From Herminiimonas arsenitoxidans (lineage in GTDB: Bacteria; Pseudomonadota; Gammaproteobacteria; Burkholderiales; Burkholderiaceae_D), in the NCBI RefSeq assembly GCF_900130075.1, contig NZ_LT671418.1:2542001-2606000 (forward strand): DNA of 64,000 nucleotides, read 5' to 3'. Of the stretch, positions 16,328 to 25,866 are shown one piece after another. The translations under genes were made by a program, and so were the position numbers. How positions within the stretch are numbered: position 1 is the first letter of the stretch; every line of letters begins with the position of its first letter. The notes below the pieces were generated by a model, which was not told the DNA's origin, made no database searches, and saw only the letters and a program-made list of their open reading frames with translations.

Positions 16328-17485
16328 ATGAGTAGTCAGCAAAGCCATATCGCTCATCTTGATATGGATGCCTTTTACGCTTCCGTTGAGTTACTGCGTT
16401 ATCCCGAATTGCGTGGTCAGGCTGTCGTGATCGGTGCGGGTTCTGCACATCAACCGGTATTGCAGGCTGATGGCACACGCAAGTATTCGCGCTTGCGCGA
16501 CTACGCTGGGCGCGGTGTGGTGACGACCTCGACGTATGAAGCGCGTGCGCTGGGTGTGTTTTCTGGCATGGGTTTGATGAAGGTCGCGAAGTTGGCGCCG
16601 GATGCGATCCTGTTGCCGACAGACTTTACGGCGTATCGCCATTATTCAAAATTGTTCAAGACAGCAGTCAGCGCGATTGCGCCGAAGATGGAAGATCGCG
16701 GCATCGATGAAATCTATCTTGATCTCAACGACCAGACTGAGGATATCGCCATCGTCGCGCAGCGCATCAAGGATGCAGTTGTTGCGGCGACAGGTTTGTC
16801 CTGTTCGATAGGCATTGCACCCAACAAGCTGTTGGCGAAAATCTGCTCCGATCTTGAGAAGCCGAACGGTTTGACCATCTTGACGCAAGCTGATATCGCG
16901 ACGCGCATCTGGCCTTTGCCGGCGCGCAAGATCAATGGCGTCGGTCCACGTGCGGCAGAAAAGCTGACGGCGCTGGGCTTGAACACGATAGAAGAATTGG
17001 CGCATGCAGATCCGGCCGTGCTGCATGCACATTTCGGCCGCTCGTATGCGGATTGGTTGGGCCGGGTATCGCACGGTATCGACGATCGTCCTATCGTCAC
17101 GTATTCCGAGCCGAAATCGATCAGCCGAGAAACCACGTTTGAGCATGATCTACACGCCAAGCGCGATCGTGAAGCGCTCGGCCTTATCTTTACCCAGTTG
17201 TGTGTACGCGTGGCTGGCGATCTGGAGCGCAAGGGTTATGTTGGTCGCACGGTGGGCATCAAGCTGCGCTTTGCCGATTTTAAAAGTGTCACCCGCGATT
17301 TGACGCTACCCACTTATACCGATGATGCAAGCGCGATCCGGCAGGCCGCCGGCGAATGCCTGAAGCGCATTCCGCTGAGTCAGGCGTTCCGTTTGCTGGG
17401 TGTGCGCGTCGGCACCTTGGCGAAAAAGGGCACGTTGCCGCCGGAAGATACTGTTACTCAGGGTGAGTTATTTCGGGAAAACTAG
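16328..17485 (+). CDS. dinB: DNA polymerase IV (Y family)
   Basis: A 385-residue translesion polymerase. The catalytic first motif HLDMDAFYASVELLRYPEL is at about residues 7-25 and the second metal site is RGIDEIYLDL. The palm/fingers segment has an insertion of about 12 residues (APVLQADGTRKYSRL-like) between the early strands, as in many Burkholderiales DinB proteins. Thumb helix-hairpin-helix KINGVGPRAAEKLTALGL and the little-finger domain follow; the C-terminus TQGELF could be the beta-clamp contact. The start is set at 16328 because the LexA box at 16267-16282 makes the ATG at 16286 unlikely; 16322 is also possible. Confidence 0.93.
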   Translation: MSSQQSHIAHLDMDAFYASVELLRYPELRGQAVVIGAGSAHQPVLQADGTRKYSRLRDYAGRGVVTTSTYEARALGVFSGMGLMKVAKLAPDAILLPTDFTAYRHYSKLFKTAVSAIAPKMEDRGIDEIYLDLNDQTEDIAIVAQRIKDAVVAATGLSCSIGIAPNKLLAKICSDLEKPNGLTILTQADIATRIWPLPARKINGVGPRAAEKLTALGLNTIEELAHADPAVLHAHFGRSYADWLGRVSHGIDDRPIVTYSEPKSISRETTFEHDLHAKRDREALGLIFTQLCVRVAGDLERKGYVGRTVGIKLRFADFKSVTRDLTLPTYTDDASAIRQAAGECLKRIPLSQAFRLLGVRVGTLAKKGTLPPEDTVTQGELFREN

Positions 17486-17856
17486 CCTTTCTGACAATGC
17501 TTTGTCTTTGCTGCGTGATCAGTTTGTGGAAAAAATGCTGCATTTTGGTGCATTTTTGAAACAATCCTAAAGATTTATTCCCTTTTGCTTTCTAGCAATT
17601 CTCCATCTAGATGTGTGCGCATACTCCGGTCTAGGGCCACACATTTAACCTTTCGTTAAAAATCTATTCTGGTTTTTCTGTTGCCTCAGCCTTATTTGGC
17701 GCTGCTTGGTCGCGTGTGCGTGTGAGGATTCGTCAGTTTTTTTCTTATTTCACGGTGGTAATATTTTTGTCATAAAAGGTTTGCAGTCTGTTTCTTGTGT
17801 CATGAAATAAGTCCGGAAAGCGTTTGTTATCCACCTTGTTTATGAGAGAGATGAAA
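17486..17856. other. Intergenic region of about 370 bases with no gene recognised
   Basis: AT-richer than its surroundings, between dinB and the chemoreceptor gene. I found no convincing coding frame, RNA gene or strong terminator. It should hold the chemoreceptor promoter; I looked for a flagellar sigma-28 type promoter and saw none that I would defend. Confidence 0.5.
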
Positions 17857-19578
17857 ATGAAAAACCTAAAAATTGGGCAGCGTTTACTTTTGAGTTTCGG
17901 CAGCATAGTCATTTTGCTGGTACTCCTCGCGACCCTTGCATTCACCCGTATCGGTGGTTTGAACGATGCCATTGCAGAGGTAGACGGCGATCGGTATCCC
18001 AAAACAGTCCTCGCCAATACGATGAAGGACGATCTCAACCAAATCGCGCGCAATATGCGCAACGCATTGCTGATGACGGATCCATCCCACATCAAGGCCG
18101 AATTGGATGGAATCGGTAAAGCTTCAGATTCCATTAACAACGCACTAGCTCAGTTAGAGAAAAGCATACGCTCCGAACGTGGTCGACAGACGATTGCAGA
18201 ACTGCAGGCCGATCGTAATAAATTTAGTCCTTTGAAAGATGATTTCGTTAAATTGGCAGCGGCAGGCGTGAAGGAAGAAGCGCTCACGCTGCTTTTTGCT
18301 GCAGTACGCCCGGCGCAACTGCAGTACCTTACTTCCATCGACAAGCTGATCGATTATCAAAATGAATTGATGAAAAAATCTGGTGCAGAGGCCAATGCCA
18401 AAGCCAGCCAGACACAATTGCTGATCGGGATTTTTTCTGCCATTGCAGTGTTGATCGCGGGCCTCTTTGCCTTCCTGGCAACGCGCAGCATTACGCGTCC
18501 TTTGAGCCGTGCTGTGTTGCTCGCACGCAAGGTGGCTGATGGTGATCTGACCGGCGAGATCGTCGTGCACTCCAAGGATGAAACAGGACAATTACTGCAA
18601 GCGCTGAAAGACATGAACGGCGGCTTGCTGAAGATCGTCACGCAAGTGCGATTAGGGACGGATGCGATTGCCTCAGCATCGCATCAGATCGCCACCGGCA
18701 ATCTGGATTTGTCATCGCGTACAGAACAGCAAGCCAGCTCTTTGGAAGAAACCGCATCGTCCATGGAAGAGCTGACCAGCACGGTCAAGCAGAATGCCGA
18801 CAATGCGCGTCAATCGAATCAATTGGCGCTCTCCGCATCTGAAGTGGCAGTGCGCGGCGGCGAGGTCGTCGCGCAAGTGGTTGATACCATGGGCGCAATC
18901 AATGATTCAGCGAAGAAAATTGTCGACATTATCGGCGTGATTGACGGCATCGCATTTCAGACCAACATCCTGGCATTAAATGCCGCAGTCGAAGCAGCGC
19001 GCGCCGGCGAGCAGGGCCGTGGTTTTGCCGTGGTCGCTTCCGAAGTCCGCACGCTGGCGCAACGTTCTGCCAGCGCGGCGAAAGAGATCAAGGAATTGAT
19101 CGGCGACTCAGTCGACAAGGTCAGTATCGGTTCTCGTCTGGTCGATGATGCAGGTGCAACGATGCGGGAAGTCGTTGAGAGCGTGAAGCGCGTTACCGAC
19201 ATCATGAGTGAGATCACCGCCGCGAGCCAAGAACAAACCGACGGCATAGAGCAAATCAATCAGGCGGTGATGCAGATGGATCAGGTCACGCAGCAAAACG
19301 CAGCCCTGGTGGAAGAAGCTGCCGCTGCTGCGGAAGCACTGCAAGATCAGGCGCAAAATTTATCGCAAGTCGTCAGCGTGTTCAAACTGGATAGCAATTC
19401 ACTGGCGCTAACGCAGGCGGCACCTCAATATGCTGCGGAAGCACCACCCAAGGTAAAAGGAAAGCCAGCATTACAAAGAGTAAAGACGACGCAGCAAAAG
19501 ATAGACGATAAGGAGTTTGCGCGGGTGCCGCGTGCGGTGAAGCCAGTACCGGCTGGTGCAGAGTGGGAAGAATTCTAA
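17857..19578 (+). CDS. Methyl-accepting chemotaxis protein
   Basis: A chemoreceptor of about 573 residues. Order of parts: membrane helix 1 (about 8-30), a periplasmic four-helix-bundle ligand domain (about 31-190), membrane helix 2 ([21 protein letters not shown]), HAMP domain, then the long cytoplasmic coiled coil with the conserved hairpin tip [20 protein letters not shown] and [19 protein letters not shown]. The C-terminus is EWEEF, close to the xWxxF tether for CheR and CheB. The ligand cannot be deduced. Several nearby ATGs (17842, 17851, 17857) are possible; 17857 has GAGAG at suitable distance and the usual MKNLKIG start. No che genes are adjacent. Confidence 0.92.
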   Translation: MKNLKIGQRLLLSFGSIVILLVLLATLAFTRIGGLNDAIAEVDGDRYPKTVLANTMKDDLNQIARNMRNALLMTDPSHIKAELDGIGKASDSINNALAQLEKSIRSERGRQTIAELQADRNKFSPLKDDFVKLAAAGVKEEALTLLFAAVRPAQLQYLTSIDKLIDYQNELMKKSGAEANAKASQTQLLIGIFSAIAVLIAGLFAFLATRSITRPLSRAVLLARKVADGDLTGEIVVHSKDETGQLLQALKDMNGGLLKIVTQVRLGTDAIASASHQIATGNLDLSSRTEQQASSLEETASSMEELTSTVKQNADNARQSNQLALSASEVAVRGGEVVAQVVDTMGAINDSAKKIVDIIGVIDGIAFQTNILALNAAVEAARAGEQGRGFAVVASEVRTLAQRSASAAKEIKELIGDSVDKVSIGSRLVDDAGATMREVVESVKRVTDIMSEITAASQEQTDGIEQINQAVMQMDQVTQQNAALVEEAAAAAEALQDQAQNLSQVVSVFKLDSNSLALTQAAPQYAAEAPPKVKGKPALQRVKTTQQKIDDKEFARVPRAVKPVPAGAEWEEF

Positions 19579-19632
19579 CGATGTAGTTGTTAAGCGCATG
19601 ACGGTGCTTTGAAACGAAGGCCGGAGAAAAAT

Positions 19633-19662
19633 AAAAAAGCCAACCGCAAGGGTTGGCTTTTT
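19633..19662. terminator. Bidirectional rho-independent terminator
   Basis: AAGCCAACC-GCAAG-GGTTGGCTT flanked by an A-run on the left and a T-run on the right, so it can end both the chemoreceptor transcript (+) and the queH transcript (-). Confidence 0.9.
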
Positions 19663-19722
19663 CTATTGTGGATCTTGTACCTGTCTTGCGAGCAGGAACG
19701 CCATCTGACGTAGCAGCATGGT

Positions 19723-20409
19723 TTATTTGTTTGCGTCGTCTTCCGTCGCCAGAGTTTCTGCAGCTTTGCCGTAGAACTGCACGCCCATCGCAATGCGTTC
19801 ACGACCACTTTCACGGCGGTGTTTGTTCGTATCGCGCAGTGAATAAACGCAGCCGCAATATTCCTGTTGATAGAAATTCTCGCGCTTGGAGATTTCGATC
19901 ATGCGGGCGGAACCGCCTTTTTTGCGCCAGTTGTATTCCCAGTACAGCATGTCTGGATACTTGGCTGCTGCGCGTACGCCGCAATCGTTGATTTGATTCA
20001 TGTCCTTCCAGCGCGAGATACCGAGCGAACTGGAAATGACAGGGAAGCCGTGTTCATGTGCGTACAGCGCAGTACGTTCGAAACGCATGTCGAAGCACAT
20101 CGTGCAGCGCACGCCACGTTCCGGCTCATTTTCCATCCCTTTGGCGCGCTCGAACCAGTTGTCGGTGTCGTAATCGGCATCGATGAAAGGCACATTGTGC
20201 TTTTCTGCAAAGCGGATGTTCTCTTCCTTGCGCAGCAGATATTCTTTTTCCGGATGGATGTTCGGGTTGTAAAAGAAGATCGTGTATTCGATACCGCTCG
20301 CCAGCATGGCTTCCATCACTTCGCCTGAGCAGGGCGCACAGCAAGAGTGCAGCAAGACCTTGCCGGGTTTGCTGGGGAGGGGAATGGGTTCGCGTTTGAA
20401 GTCTGTCAT
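19723..20409 (-). CDS. queH: Epoxyqueuosine reductase QueH
   Basis: A 228-residue protein of the former DUF208 family that performs the last step of queuosine tRNA modification, reducing epoxyqueuosine to queuosine. Cysteine motifs for the iron-sulfur and metal sites are intact: [13 protein letters not shown] near the N-terminus, RCTMCFDMR in the middle and YCGCVYS near the C-terminus. It replaces the unrelated cobalamin enzyme QueG in organisms that carry it. The start at 20409 ([14 protein letters not shown]) fits the family; an upstream ATG at 20514 adds an unconserved Arg/Pro-rich segment. No other queuosine gene is nearby. Confidence 0.92.
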   Translation of the reverse strand: MTDFKREPIPLPSKPGKVLLHSCCAPCSGEVMEAMLASGIEYTIFFYNPNIHPEKEYLLRKEENIRFAEKHNVPFIDADYDTDNWFERAKGMENEPERGVRCTMCFDMRFERTALYAHEHGFPVISSSLGISRWKDMNQINDCGVRAAAKYPDMLYWEYNWRKKGGSARMIEISKRENFYQQEYCGCVYSLRDTNKHRRESGRERIAMGVQFYGKAAETLATEDDANK

Positions 20410-20648
20410 CGTGCTTTCTCGTTGCGGTGGGCGCATGGGTAAAGGATATGCGGGGCAACGAGCCTTTGTGTACCGGGTTCGTATGTTACCAGAAGTGGAA
20501 AGTCTGAGAGGCATGCTGTGCGTGCCTTGTTGCTGTAATGGAAAGGGATCTGAGCATCTGCCATGTTAGTGCGCACGAAGTTTGCTTAGCTAAAGCGGGC
20601 AGTCTATCGAGTGTCACATTGCAGCTATCTCAATCCAAGGAGTGAAGT

Positions 20649-21092
20649 ATGAATCGTCTGGACGTTACTGAAAAAATCATCACCGGCAAAGTCGCCAAAG
20701 GTTTGAAATGGTCTGACGTCGCGGCCAAGGTTGGCTTGAGTAAAGAATGGGTCACGGCGGCTTGCCTCGGCCAAATGACGCTGGATGCCAAACAGGCTGA
20801 TGTCCTGGCTGGCATTTTTGATCTGACCGATGAAGAGAAAAAGTGGTTGATGGTTGTACCGTACAAAGGTTCGTTACCGACAGCAGTGCCGACTGATCCA
20901 CTGATTTATCGCTTCTATGAACTGGTGAGCGTTTATGGCACCACGTTTAAGGAGTTGATCCATGAAGAATTCGGCGACGGCATCATGAGCGCGATTGACT
21001 TCAAGATGGATATGGATAGAGAGAAAGATCCGAATGGCGATCGCGTACGTATCGTCATGAGCGGAAAGTATCTTGCTTACAAGACGTATTGA
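20649..21092 (+). CDS. cynS: Cyanate hydratase (cyanase)
   Basis: A 147-residue enzyme that decomposes cyanate with bicarbonate to ammonia and CO2; the family forms decamers. The three catalytic residues align with Arg96, Glu99 and Ser122 of E. coli: here Arg88, Glu91 (LIYRFYELVSVYG) and Ser114 (FGDGIMSAIDF). The N-terminal helix-turn-helix-like domain (KGLKWSDVAAKVGLSKEWVTAACLG) is present. A ribosome site (AAGGAG) precedes the ATG. Unlike the E. coli cyn operon there is no carbonic anhydrase, transporter or CynR beside it, so it acts as a stand-alone detoxification gene. Confidence 0.97.
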   Translation: MNRLDVTEKIITGKVAKGLKWSDVAAKVGLSKEWVTAACLGQMTLDAKQADVLAGIFDLTDEEKKWLMVVPYKGSLPTAVPTDPLIYRFYELVSVYGTTFKELIHEEFGDGIMSAIDFKMDMDREKDPNGDRVRIVMSGKYLAYKTY

Positions 21093-21198
21093 TTTGTAGA
21101 ACGGTTCTTGAGGTGGCGCTGGGATTCGCCTATGTTCCGCAGGCCGCTCACTCCACTTCGCAGAGTGTCGGCTGCGCCGAATTTACGAGTTGAAAACA

Positions 21199-21227
21199 AA
21201 AATGCCCGCTTGCGCGGGCATTTTCTT
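21199..21227 (-). terminator. Terminator-like hairpin downstream of the tRNA genes
   Basis: AATGCCCGC-TTGC-GCGGGCATT with flanking A-run and TTTTCTT. It lies just past the 3' end of tRNA-Asp on the minus strand and after cynS on the plus strand, so it can serve both. Confidence 0.8.
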
Positions 21228-21231
21228 ATTT

Positions 21232-21308
21232 TGGCGGAGCGGACGGGACTCGAACCCGCGACCCCCGGCGTGACAGGCCGGTATTCTAACCAACTGAACT
21301 ACCACTCC
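21232..21308 (-). tRNA. tRNA-Asp (GTC)
   Basis: 77 bases on the minus strand. The acceptor stem GGAGTGG pairs with CCGCTCC (with a G-T pair), the D-loop reads AGTTCAGTTGGTT, the anticodon loop CCTGTCACG contains GTC, the T-arm has GGTTCGAGTCC, and CCA is encoded. Strong cloverleaf match. Confidence 0.97.
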
Positions 21309-21344
21309 AACTACTAGACTGTTTCAACTTGCTGTTTGACTGAT

Positions 21345-21420
21345 TGGTGGGTGCTGACGGGGTCGAACCGCCGACCTACGCCTTGTAAGGGCGCCGCTCT
21401 ACCAACTGAGCTAAGCACCC
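21345..21420 (-). tRNA. tRNA-Val (TAC)
   Basis: 76 bases on the minus strand. Acceptor stem GGGTGCT / AGCACCC, D-arm AGCTCAGTTGGTAGAGC, anticodon loop CTTACAA with TAC, T-arm GGTTCGACCCC, and encoded CCA. It is transcribed ahead of tRNA-Asp, 36 bases away, likely as one transcript. Confidence 0.97.
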
Positions 21421-21607
21421 GCAACATTCGCTTACTCAGTCAAACGTGTTGGCGTCTACCAACAGCTGAAGGGTGCGAAGTATAGAGCATAATTTTTTTT
21501 TTGTCACCCATGTTTGCAGAAACTTTTGCAGGATTGTTTTTTTATTAGCGAAAAATCAAAGAATGGAATCGGGGCACCGCAAGCGGGTTTGCACCTGCAC
21601 GCCTATA

Positions 21608-22072
21608 ATGGCGGTCTTCATTCGTTATTTTCGAGTATTTGTTATCAATACATTATTTCGCCGCATAGTACACGCCCTCCTGTTTGAATTTTTTGCATTG
21701 ATCATCCTGGTTCCACTGATGTCGTATGGTTTCGGCATGGATATGCTGCACTTCGGTGCGTTGGCCTTGATGTTGGCTGTCAGTGCGATGGCGTGCAATA
21801 TGATCTACAACCATATCTACGAAGTGTTCGAGAAACGCTATGGATGGCGGCGCACTGTCAAAATGCGGGTCGGTCATACGCTGGGTTTTGAAGTCTTCTT
21901 TATGTCGGTTGCCTTGCCGTTGACGGCATGGTGGCTGGATATTTCGCTGATCGAGGCGATTACGCTGGATTTGGTGTTCTCGGTTTTCTTCATGCTGTAC
22001 GCGTTTTGCTTCAACTGGGTGTACGACATCGTGCGTCACCGTCTCGGCAAGGCGCGTGCCATTGCCAAATGA
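21608..22072 (+). CDS. PACE-family efflux transporter (AceI-like)
   Basis: A 154-residue membrane protein with four helices arranged as two bacterial transmembrane pair domains, the PACE family layout. Signature segments: RRIVHALLFEFFALIILVPLMS in helix 1, with the membrane Glu needed for proton coupling in AceI, the Asn-rich NMIYNHIYEVFEKRYGWRR loop, and FFMLYAFCFNWVYDIVRHR near the C-terminus. PACE proteins export biocides such as chlorhexidine and acriflavine and, naturally, short diamines. I start at 21608; the frame is open further upstream but would run back toward the tRNA without family support. Confidence 0.85.
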   Translation: MAVFIRYFRVFVINTLFRRIVHALLFEFFALIILVPLMSYGFGMDMLHFGALALMLAVSAMACNMIYNHIYEVFEKRYGWRRTVKMRVGHTLGFEVFFMSVALPLTAWWLDISLIEAITLDLVFSVFFMLYAFCFNWVYDIVRHRLGKARAIAK

Positions 22073-22109
22073 TGTGTATGCCGACGTGCAATACGCCGGC
22101 ATACAGTTC

Positions 22110-23231
22110 TCAAGAAAAAGCGTTGCTTGATTTGTAGGTGATATTTGCAGGATGTTGTTCTGATGGCACTCCCGATGCAACATGCAAGGTCGTCGTCGGA
22201 TGAGCGAATACGATGCCGCGTTCTGCACACGCTTTCATCAGTTCCAGATTGATGTGTTGTTGCACATCCATGTAGACGTTGTACTCCCTGCTTAACAAGT
22301 AATACACCACTTCAAATTCCAGACTGCTGGGGCCGACGCGTACAAAGTGTGCGCGATCAAAGCGCGTCGGTGTCGCATCGTCGATGATCCGGCGTATGGC
22401 TTCGGTCAATTCCGGAATCTGCTCAACCGGAGTTTGATGTGTGATGCCGAAATTGAACAGCACGCGTCGTTCCGACATGCGTTTGTAATTGCGGATGGCC
22501 GATTTAAGCAATTCGGTATTCGAACGTATCAATTGTTCACCGCTCAAACTGCGCAGTCGCGTGGTCTTGATGCCTATGTGCTCCACGGTACCCAACATAT
22601 CGTCAACGACGATGAAGTCGCCGACCTCGAAAGGTTTATCCAGACCAATAGAGAGTGAGGCGAACAGATCGCTCAATACAGTTTGCAAGGCCAATGCGAT
22701 GGCAATGCCGCCGATACCGAGGCTGGCAACAAAGGCCGTGATGTTCACACCCAGATTGGCAAGTACCGTGAGCAACACAGTCAGCATCGCTGCGATTCTG
22801 AGCAGAAATACCATCGTGGTGGTGGTCGCACGATTGCGCAGATCAGGATCGACTTCAGGGTCGATTAGTTTCTCCATCCACATATTGATGCCGCGATTGA
22901 GCCAGATAGCAACCTGAATACCGATGATGACGATACCTGCTTGCGACAGGCGCAGTTCTATAGCGTCGGGCAAAGTGAGAGTGTTGAGGCCGATCAGGAG
23001 TGCTAACAGGAAGAGTAGATAACGTTTGGTGCCGACCAGTGTGCCGACGATGACTTCATCGATACGTCGCTTGGTCAACCTGTTGAGTACGGACATGCGA
23101 CGTTTTACCAAACGAATCACGAAGCGCGTGCCCAGATCCATGAGCAGGTAACTCAGTAATGCTGCAATCAGTGCGTGCAACCAGTTATCCAGTGAAATGC
23201 CCAACATAAACCAGTCTTGCAATAACTTCAT
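22110..23231 (-). CDS. MscS-family mechanosensitive ion channel
   Basis: A 373-residue channel with four or more N-terminal membrane helices and the MscS core: pore helix region ITAFVASLGIGGIAIALALQTVLSDLFASL (about residues 165-195), beta domain GLDKPFEVGDFIVVDDMLGTVEHIG and the cytoplasmic alpha/beta vestibule starting RSLSGEQLIRSNTELLKSAIRNYKR. Such channels release solutes on hypo-osmotic shock, complementing the osmolyte-accumulating systems elsewhere in this window. It is convergent with the PACE gene, with only 37 bases between the stops. Confidence 0.92.
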   Translation of the reverse strand: MKLLQDWFMLGISLDNWLHALIAALLSYLLMDLGTRFVIRLVKRRMSVLNRLTKRRIDEVIVGTLVGTKRYLLFLLALLIGLNTLTLPDAIELRLSQAGIVIIGIQVAIWLNRGINMWMEKLIDPEVDPDLRNRATTTTMVFLLRIAAMLTVLLTVLANLGVNITAFVASLGIGGIAIALALQTVLSDLFASLSIGLDKPFEVGDFIVVDDMLGTVEHIGIKTTRLRSLSGEQLIRSNTELLKSAIRNYKRMSERRVLFNFGITHQTPVEQIPELTEAIRRIIDDATPTRFDRAHFVRVGPSSLEFEVVYYLLSREYNVYMDVQQHINLELMKACAERGIVFAHPTTTLHVASGVPSEQHPANITYKSSNAFS

Positions 23232-23421
23232 TACTTCACCTCCTGTACAAATGCATTTTGCATGCTGATATGCATGCGATTTTCTGTGCTGCTTCTAATA
23301 GGAGGTTGCATGGCGGGAATAGTTCGCAATTCATTTCAATTCGGACTAGTACGAGTGATGTCCGTTACACATTGAAGAGAGATCATTGGTTACAATCGGA
23401 GCATCCCTTTTCGAGGTAGTC

Positions 23422-24393
23422 ATGGACGCTTCTACATCCACATCACCTTTGTTTCCACCGCTGGAGCCACATCGCAGCGGTATGTTGCCGGTTGATGATC
23501 TGCACACCTTGTATTGGGAGGAGTGCGGTAATCCTGCTGGTGTGCCTGTGCTGTTTCTACACGGCGGTCCTGGTGGTGGTATTTCTCCCAAGCACAGACA
23601 ATTCTTCGATCCCGGGTATTACCGCATCATCTTGTTCGATCAGCGTGGTGCCGGAAAATCAACACCACTAGGTGAGTATCGCAACAACACGACGCAATTA
23701 TTGATCGCTGATATTGAAGTCTTGCGCCGTATGCTGGGCGTTGAGCAATGGTTGATATTCGGCGGCTCATGGGGTGCAACACTGGCGCTGGCCTATGGTC
23801 AGGCGCATCCGCAATCTTGTCTTGGCTTTATCTTGCGCGGTATTTTTCTTTGTACGCGGGCTGAGATCGATTGGTTTCTGTACGGCATGCGTTGGTATTT
23901 TCCGGAAGCACATGAAGAATTTGTGGCCGCGATTCCGATCGATGAGCGACAGGATTTATTACGTGCGTATGAGAAGAGATTGTTCAGCGACGATCAGCTC
24001 GTCTCTATGCAGGCAGCGCGCGATTGGAGTCGTTATGAAGGGCGTTGTTTATTCCTGAAACCGCAGGCTGAAACGATAGAAGCGTTCAGTGACGATGTCG
24101 TTGCCTTGGGTGTAGGCAGGCTGGAGGCGCATTACATGTTGCACGGCGGTTTTCTTGAGGAAGATCAGTTGATACACGATCTGGATCGCATACGGCATTT
24201 GCCGGCGGTGATCGTGCAAGGCCGTTACGACGTGGTGTGTCCGCCTTTGTCCGCGTATCGCCTGCATCAGGCGTGGCCCGAGGCGAAATTGCACATCATC
24301 GCCGATGCCGGACATGCCGCATTGGAGCCGGGTACGACCGCAGCGCTGGTAGCGGCGACAGAGCATTTCAGATTGCAGCAAAGTTTTAATTAA
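23422..24393 (+). CDS. pip: Proline iminopeptidase
   Basis: A 323-residue alpha/beta hydrolase that removes N-terminal proline from peptides. It starts with the typical PLEPHRSGMLPVDDLHTLYWEECGNPAG; the oxyanion HGGPGGG, nucleophile elbow GGSWGATLALAYGQAHP, acid residue region GRYDVVCPP and catalytic histidine ADAGHAALEPG are all present. It is expected in the cytoplasm. The ATG at 23422 has GAGGT eight to nine bases upstream. It stands alone, divergent from the MscS-like gene. Confidence 0.93.
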   Translation: MDASTSTSPLFPPLEPHRSGMLPVDDLHTLYWEECGNPAGVPVLFLHGGPGGGISPKHRQFFDPGYYRIILFDQRGAGKSTPLGEYRNNTTQLLIADIEVLRRMLGVEQWLIFGGSWGATLALAYGQAHPQSCLGFILRGIFLCTRAEIDWFLYGMRWYFPEAHEEFVAAIPIDERQDLLRAYEKRLFSDDQLVSMQAARDWSRYEGRCLFLKPQAETIEAFSDDVVALGVGRLEAHYMLHGGFLEEDQLIHDLDRIRHLPAVIVQGRYDVVCPPLSAYRLHQAWPEAKLHIIADAGHAALEPGTTAALVAATEHFRLQQSFN

Positions 24394-24468
24394 GCACGTG
24401 AATAAATTTTGCGCGTATGCGGATAGTTATCGGCATGCCTATTTAATCAAATTCATTGAGGTGACCGA

Positions 24469-24930
24469 ATGATGATCAAAAATCGCATCGCGATAGGCAT
24501 GGCGGCATTGATCCTGGCAGGTTGCGGCGGCCGCACTCTGCTCGACAAGCCGGCAGAAACAACGCAAGACGGTACTTCCATGGCCGATACCGTTGGTGCT
24601 TACCGCGAAGCCTTGGCTAATCGCATTGTTCAGGTTAACTCCACCAAAGTGTATGTCGGTCGGCCGCAAGCATTGCTGCGGTCAGTTGTTGTTGTGAAAT
24701 ATGTGGTCGATGCCAATGGCGGTCTGGTGCGCAGTGAAATTTTGCGTTCCAATCGCGATCGCGCTACCGAGACAACGGCATTGGCAAGCTTGCGCAGTAC
24801 CGCACCGTTCCCCAAGCCGGCACCAGCCTTGTTGCGAAAAGGGCAGTTGGAGTTGATGGAAACTTGGCTCTTCAATAACGATGGCCGTTTTCAGTTGCGC
24901 ACAATTGCCGAAGCGCAGATGGATGAATAA
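24469..24930 (+). CDS. Lipoprotein with a TonB C-terminal-like domain
   Basis: A 153-residue protein with a lipoprotein signal (AALILAGCGG, acylated Cys near residue 22). The mature domain, from about residue 60, has VVKYVVDANGGLVRSEILRSNRDRATETTALASLRSTAPFPKPAP, which follows the pattern of energy-transducer TonB C-terminal domains (variable strand, paired helix with central AL-S, then pro-rich FP). Without a TonB membrane anchor or proline shuttle it is probably a periplasmic lipoprotein using this fold, not a TonB. Role unknown. A GAGGTGA ribosome site precedes the ATG. Confidence 0.65.
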   Translation: MMIKNRIAIGMAALILAGCGGRTLLDKPAETTQDGTSMADTVGAYREALANRIVQVNSTKVYVGRPQALLRSVVVVKYVVDANGGLVRSEILRSNRDRATETTALASLRSTAPFPKPAPALLRKGQLELMETWLFNNDGRFQLRTIAEAQMDE

Positions 24931-24963
24931 TTTGCGTACTTTGCAATTGGAGGTACGCGCATT

Positions 24964-25731
24964 TTGAGCACAGCCTGGCTTGTTAATGTAACGCTGGGCG
25001 CTTTGTTGCTGCCGCCCTTGAGTCTGATTTTGCTATGCGCATTGGGTTTGTATATGCGCCGACGCTGGCCGCGCCTTGGTTTGGTTTTATCGATAACGGC
25101 TTTGTTTGTATTGGTTATATTCAGTACGCGTTTCGGCGCATCCTTGTTCGTGGCTCCGCTGGAAAAATTGAATCCGCCTTTGCAGTCGTTGAATGCGACC
25201 GGCGCACAAGCGATAGTGGTGCTGGGCGGCGGACGTATCAGCAATGCGCCGGAATACGACGGGCAGGATATTCCAAGTTCACCGACCTTGCAGCGCCTGC
25301 GTTATGCGGCCAAGCTGCAGCGTGCAACGCATTTGCCGATGTTAGTGACTGGTGGTCGGCCGGATGGTGCTGAAGTATCGGAAGCCGCCATCATGGCGCG
25401 CGTATTGAAGGAAGAGTTTTCGGTGCCAGTGCAATGGCTGGAAGAGGAGTCGAATAACACGGCAGAGAATGCGCAATTGTCTGTGCGCATACTGCGCGAG
25501 GCTGGCGTACATAAAATTTTATTGGTAACCGATGCCATGCACATGGAGCGCGCAAAACGCAGCTTCACGCAAGTCGGCCTGGAAGTAGTACCGGCACCAA
25601 CCATTTTCCGCACTACGTCGCGTGTCACGCCAGTCGATTTCTTGCCGAGTAGTCAGTGGTTGCAACAAACTTCTTATGCCATGCATGAGTGGCTGGGTAT
25701 GGCGTGGTATAGCTTGCGTCATCGCGATTGA
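24964..25731 (+). CDS. YdcF/ElyC-type DUF218 membrane protein
   Basis: A 255-residue protein with two N-terminal membrane helices (about 5-28 and 38-58) and a periplasmic DUF218 domain: AIVVLGGGRISN, a central LVTGGRPDGAEVSEA, the family motif EEESNNTAENAQLSVRIL and LVTDAMHMERAKRSF. ElyC of E. coli, of this family, affects peptidoglycan synthesis at low temperature; other members handle envelope or vancomycin-sensitivity functions. The start is a TTG at 24964 with GGAGG ten bases upstream; the next in-frame ATG would remove the first membrane helix. Confidence 0.85.
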   Translation: MSTAWLVNVTLGALLLPPLSLILLCALGLYMRRRWPRLGLVLSITALFVLVIFSTRFGASLFVAPLEKLNPPLQSLNATGAQAIVVLGGGRISNAPEYDGQDIPSSPTLQRLRYAAKLQRATHLPMLVTGGRPDGAEVSEAAIMARVLKEEFSVPVQWLEEESNNTAENAQLSVRILREAGVHKILLVTDAMHMERAKRSFTQVGLEVVPAPTIFRTTSRVTPVDFLPSSQWLQQTSYAMHEWLGMAWYSLRHRD

Positions 25732-25866
25732 GTCTGTGATGCAAGGTTTAATTTTCCGAATGCCGGTATAGTTTTACTGCTCGTCGACTAATCTGCTTAA
25801 AATGGCAAGAACCGATGACTACATTCGGTTGTATGACCATCATCATTATTTTTTCAGGACCGCAGC

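Noticed and set aside
21108..21317. Open reading frame over the tRNA-Asp region
   Set aside because: It is read on the plus strand through the complement of tRNA-Asp and a terminator; the Thr/Pro/Arg-rich product has no coding character.
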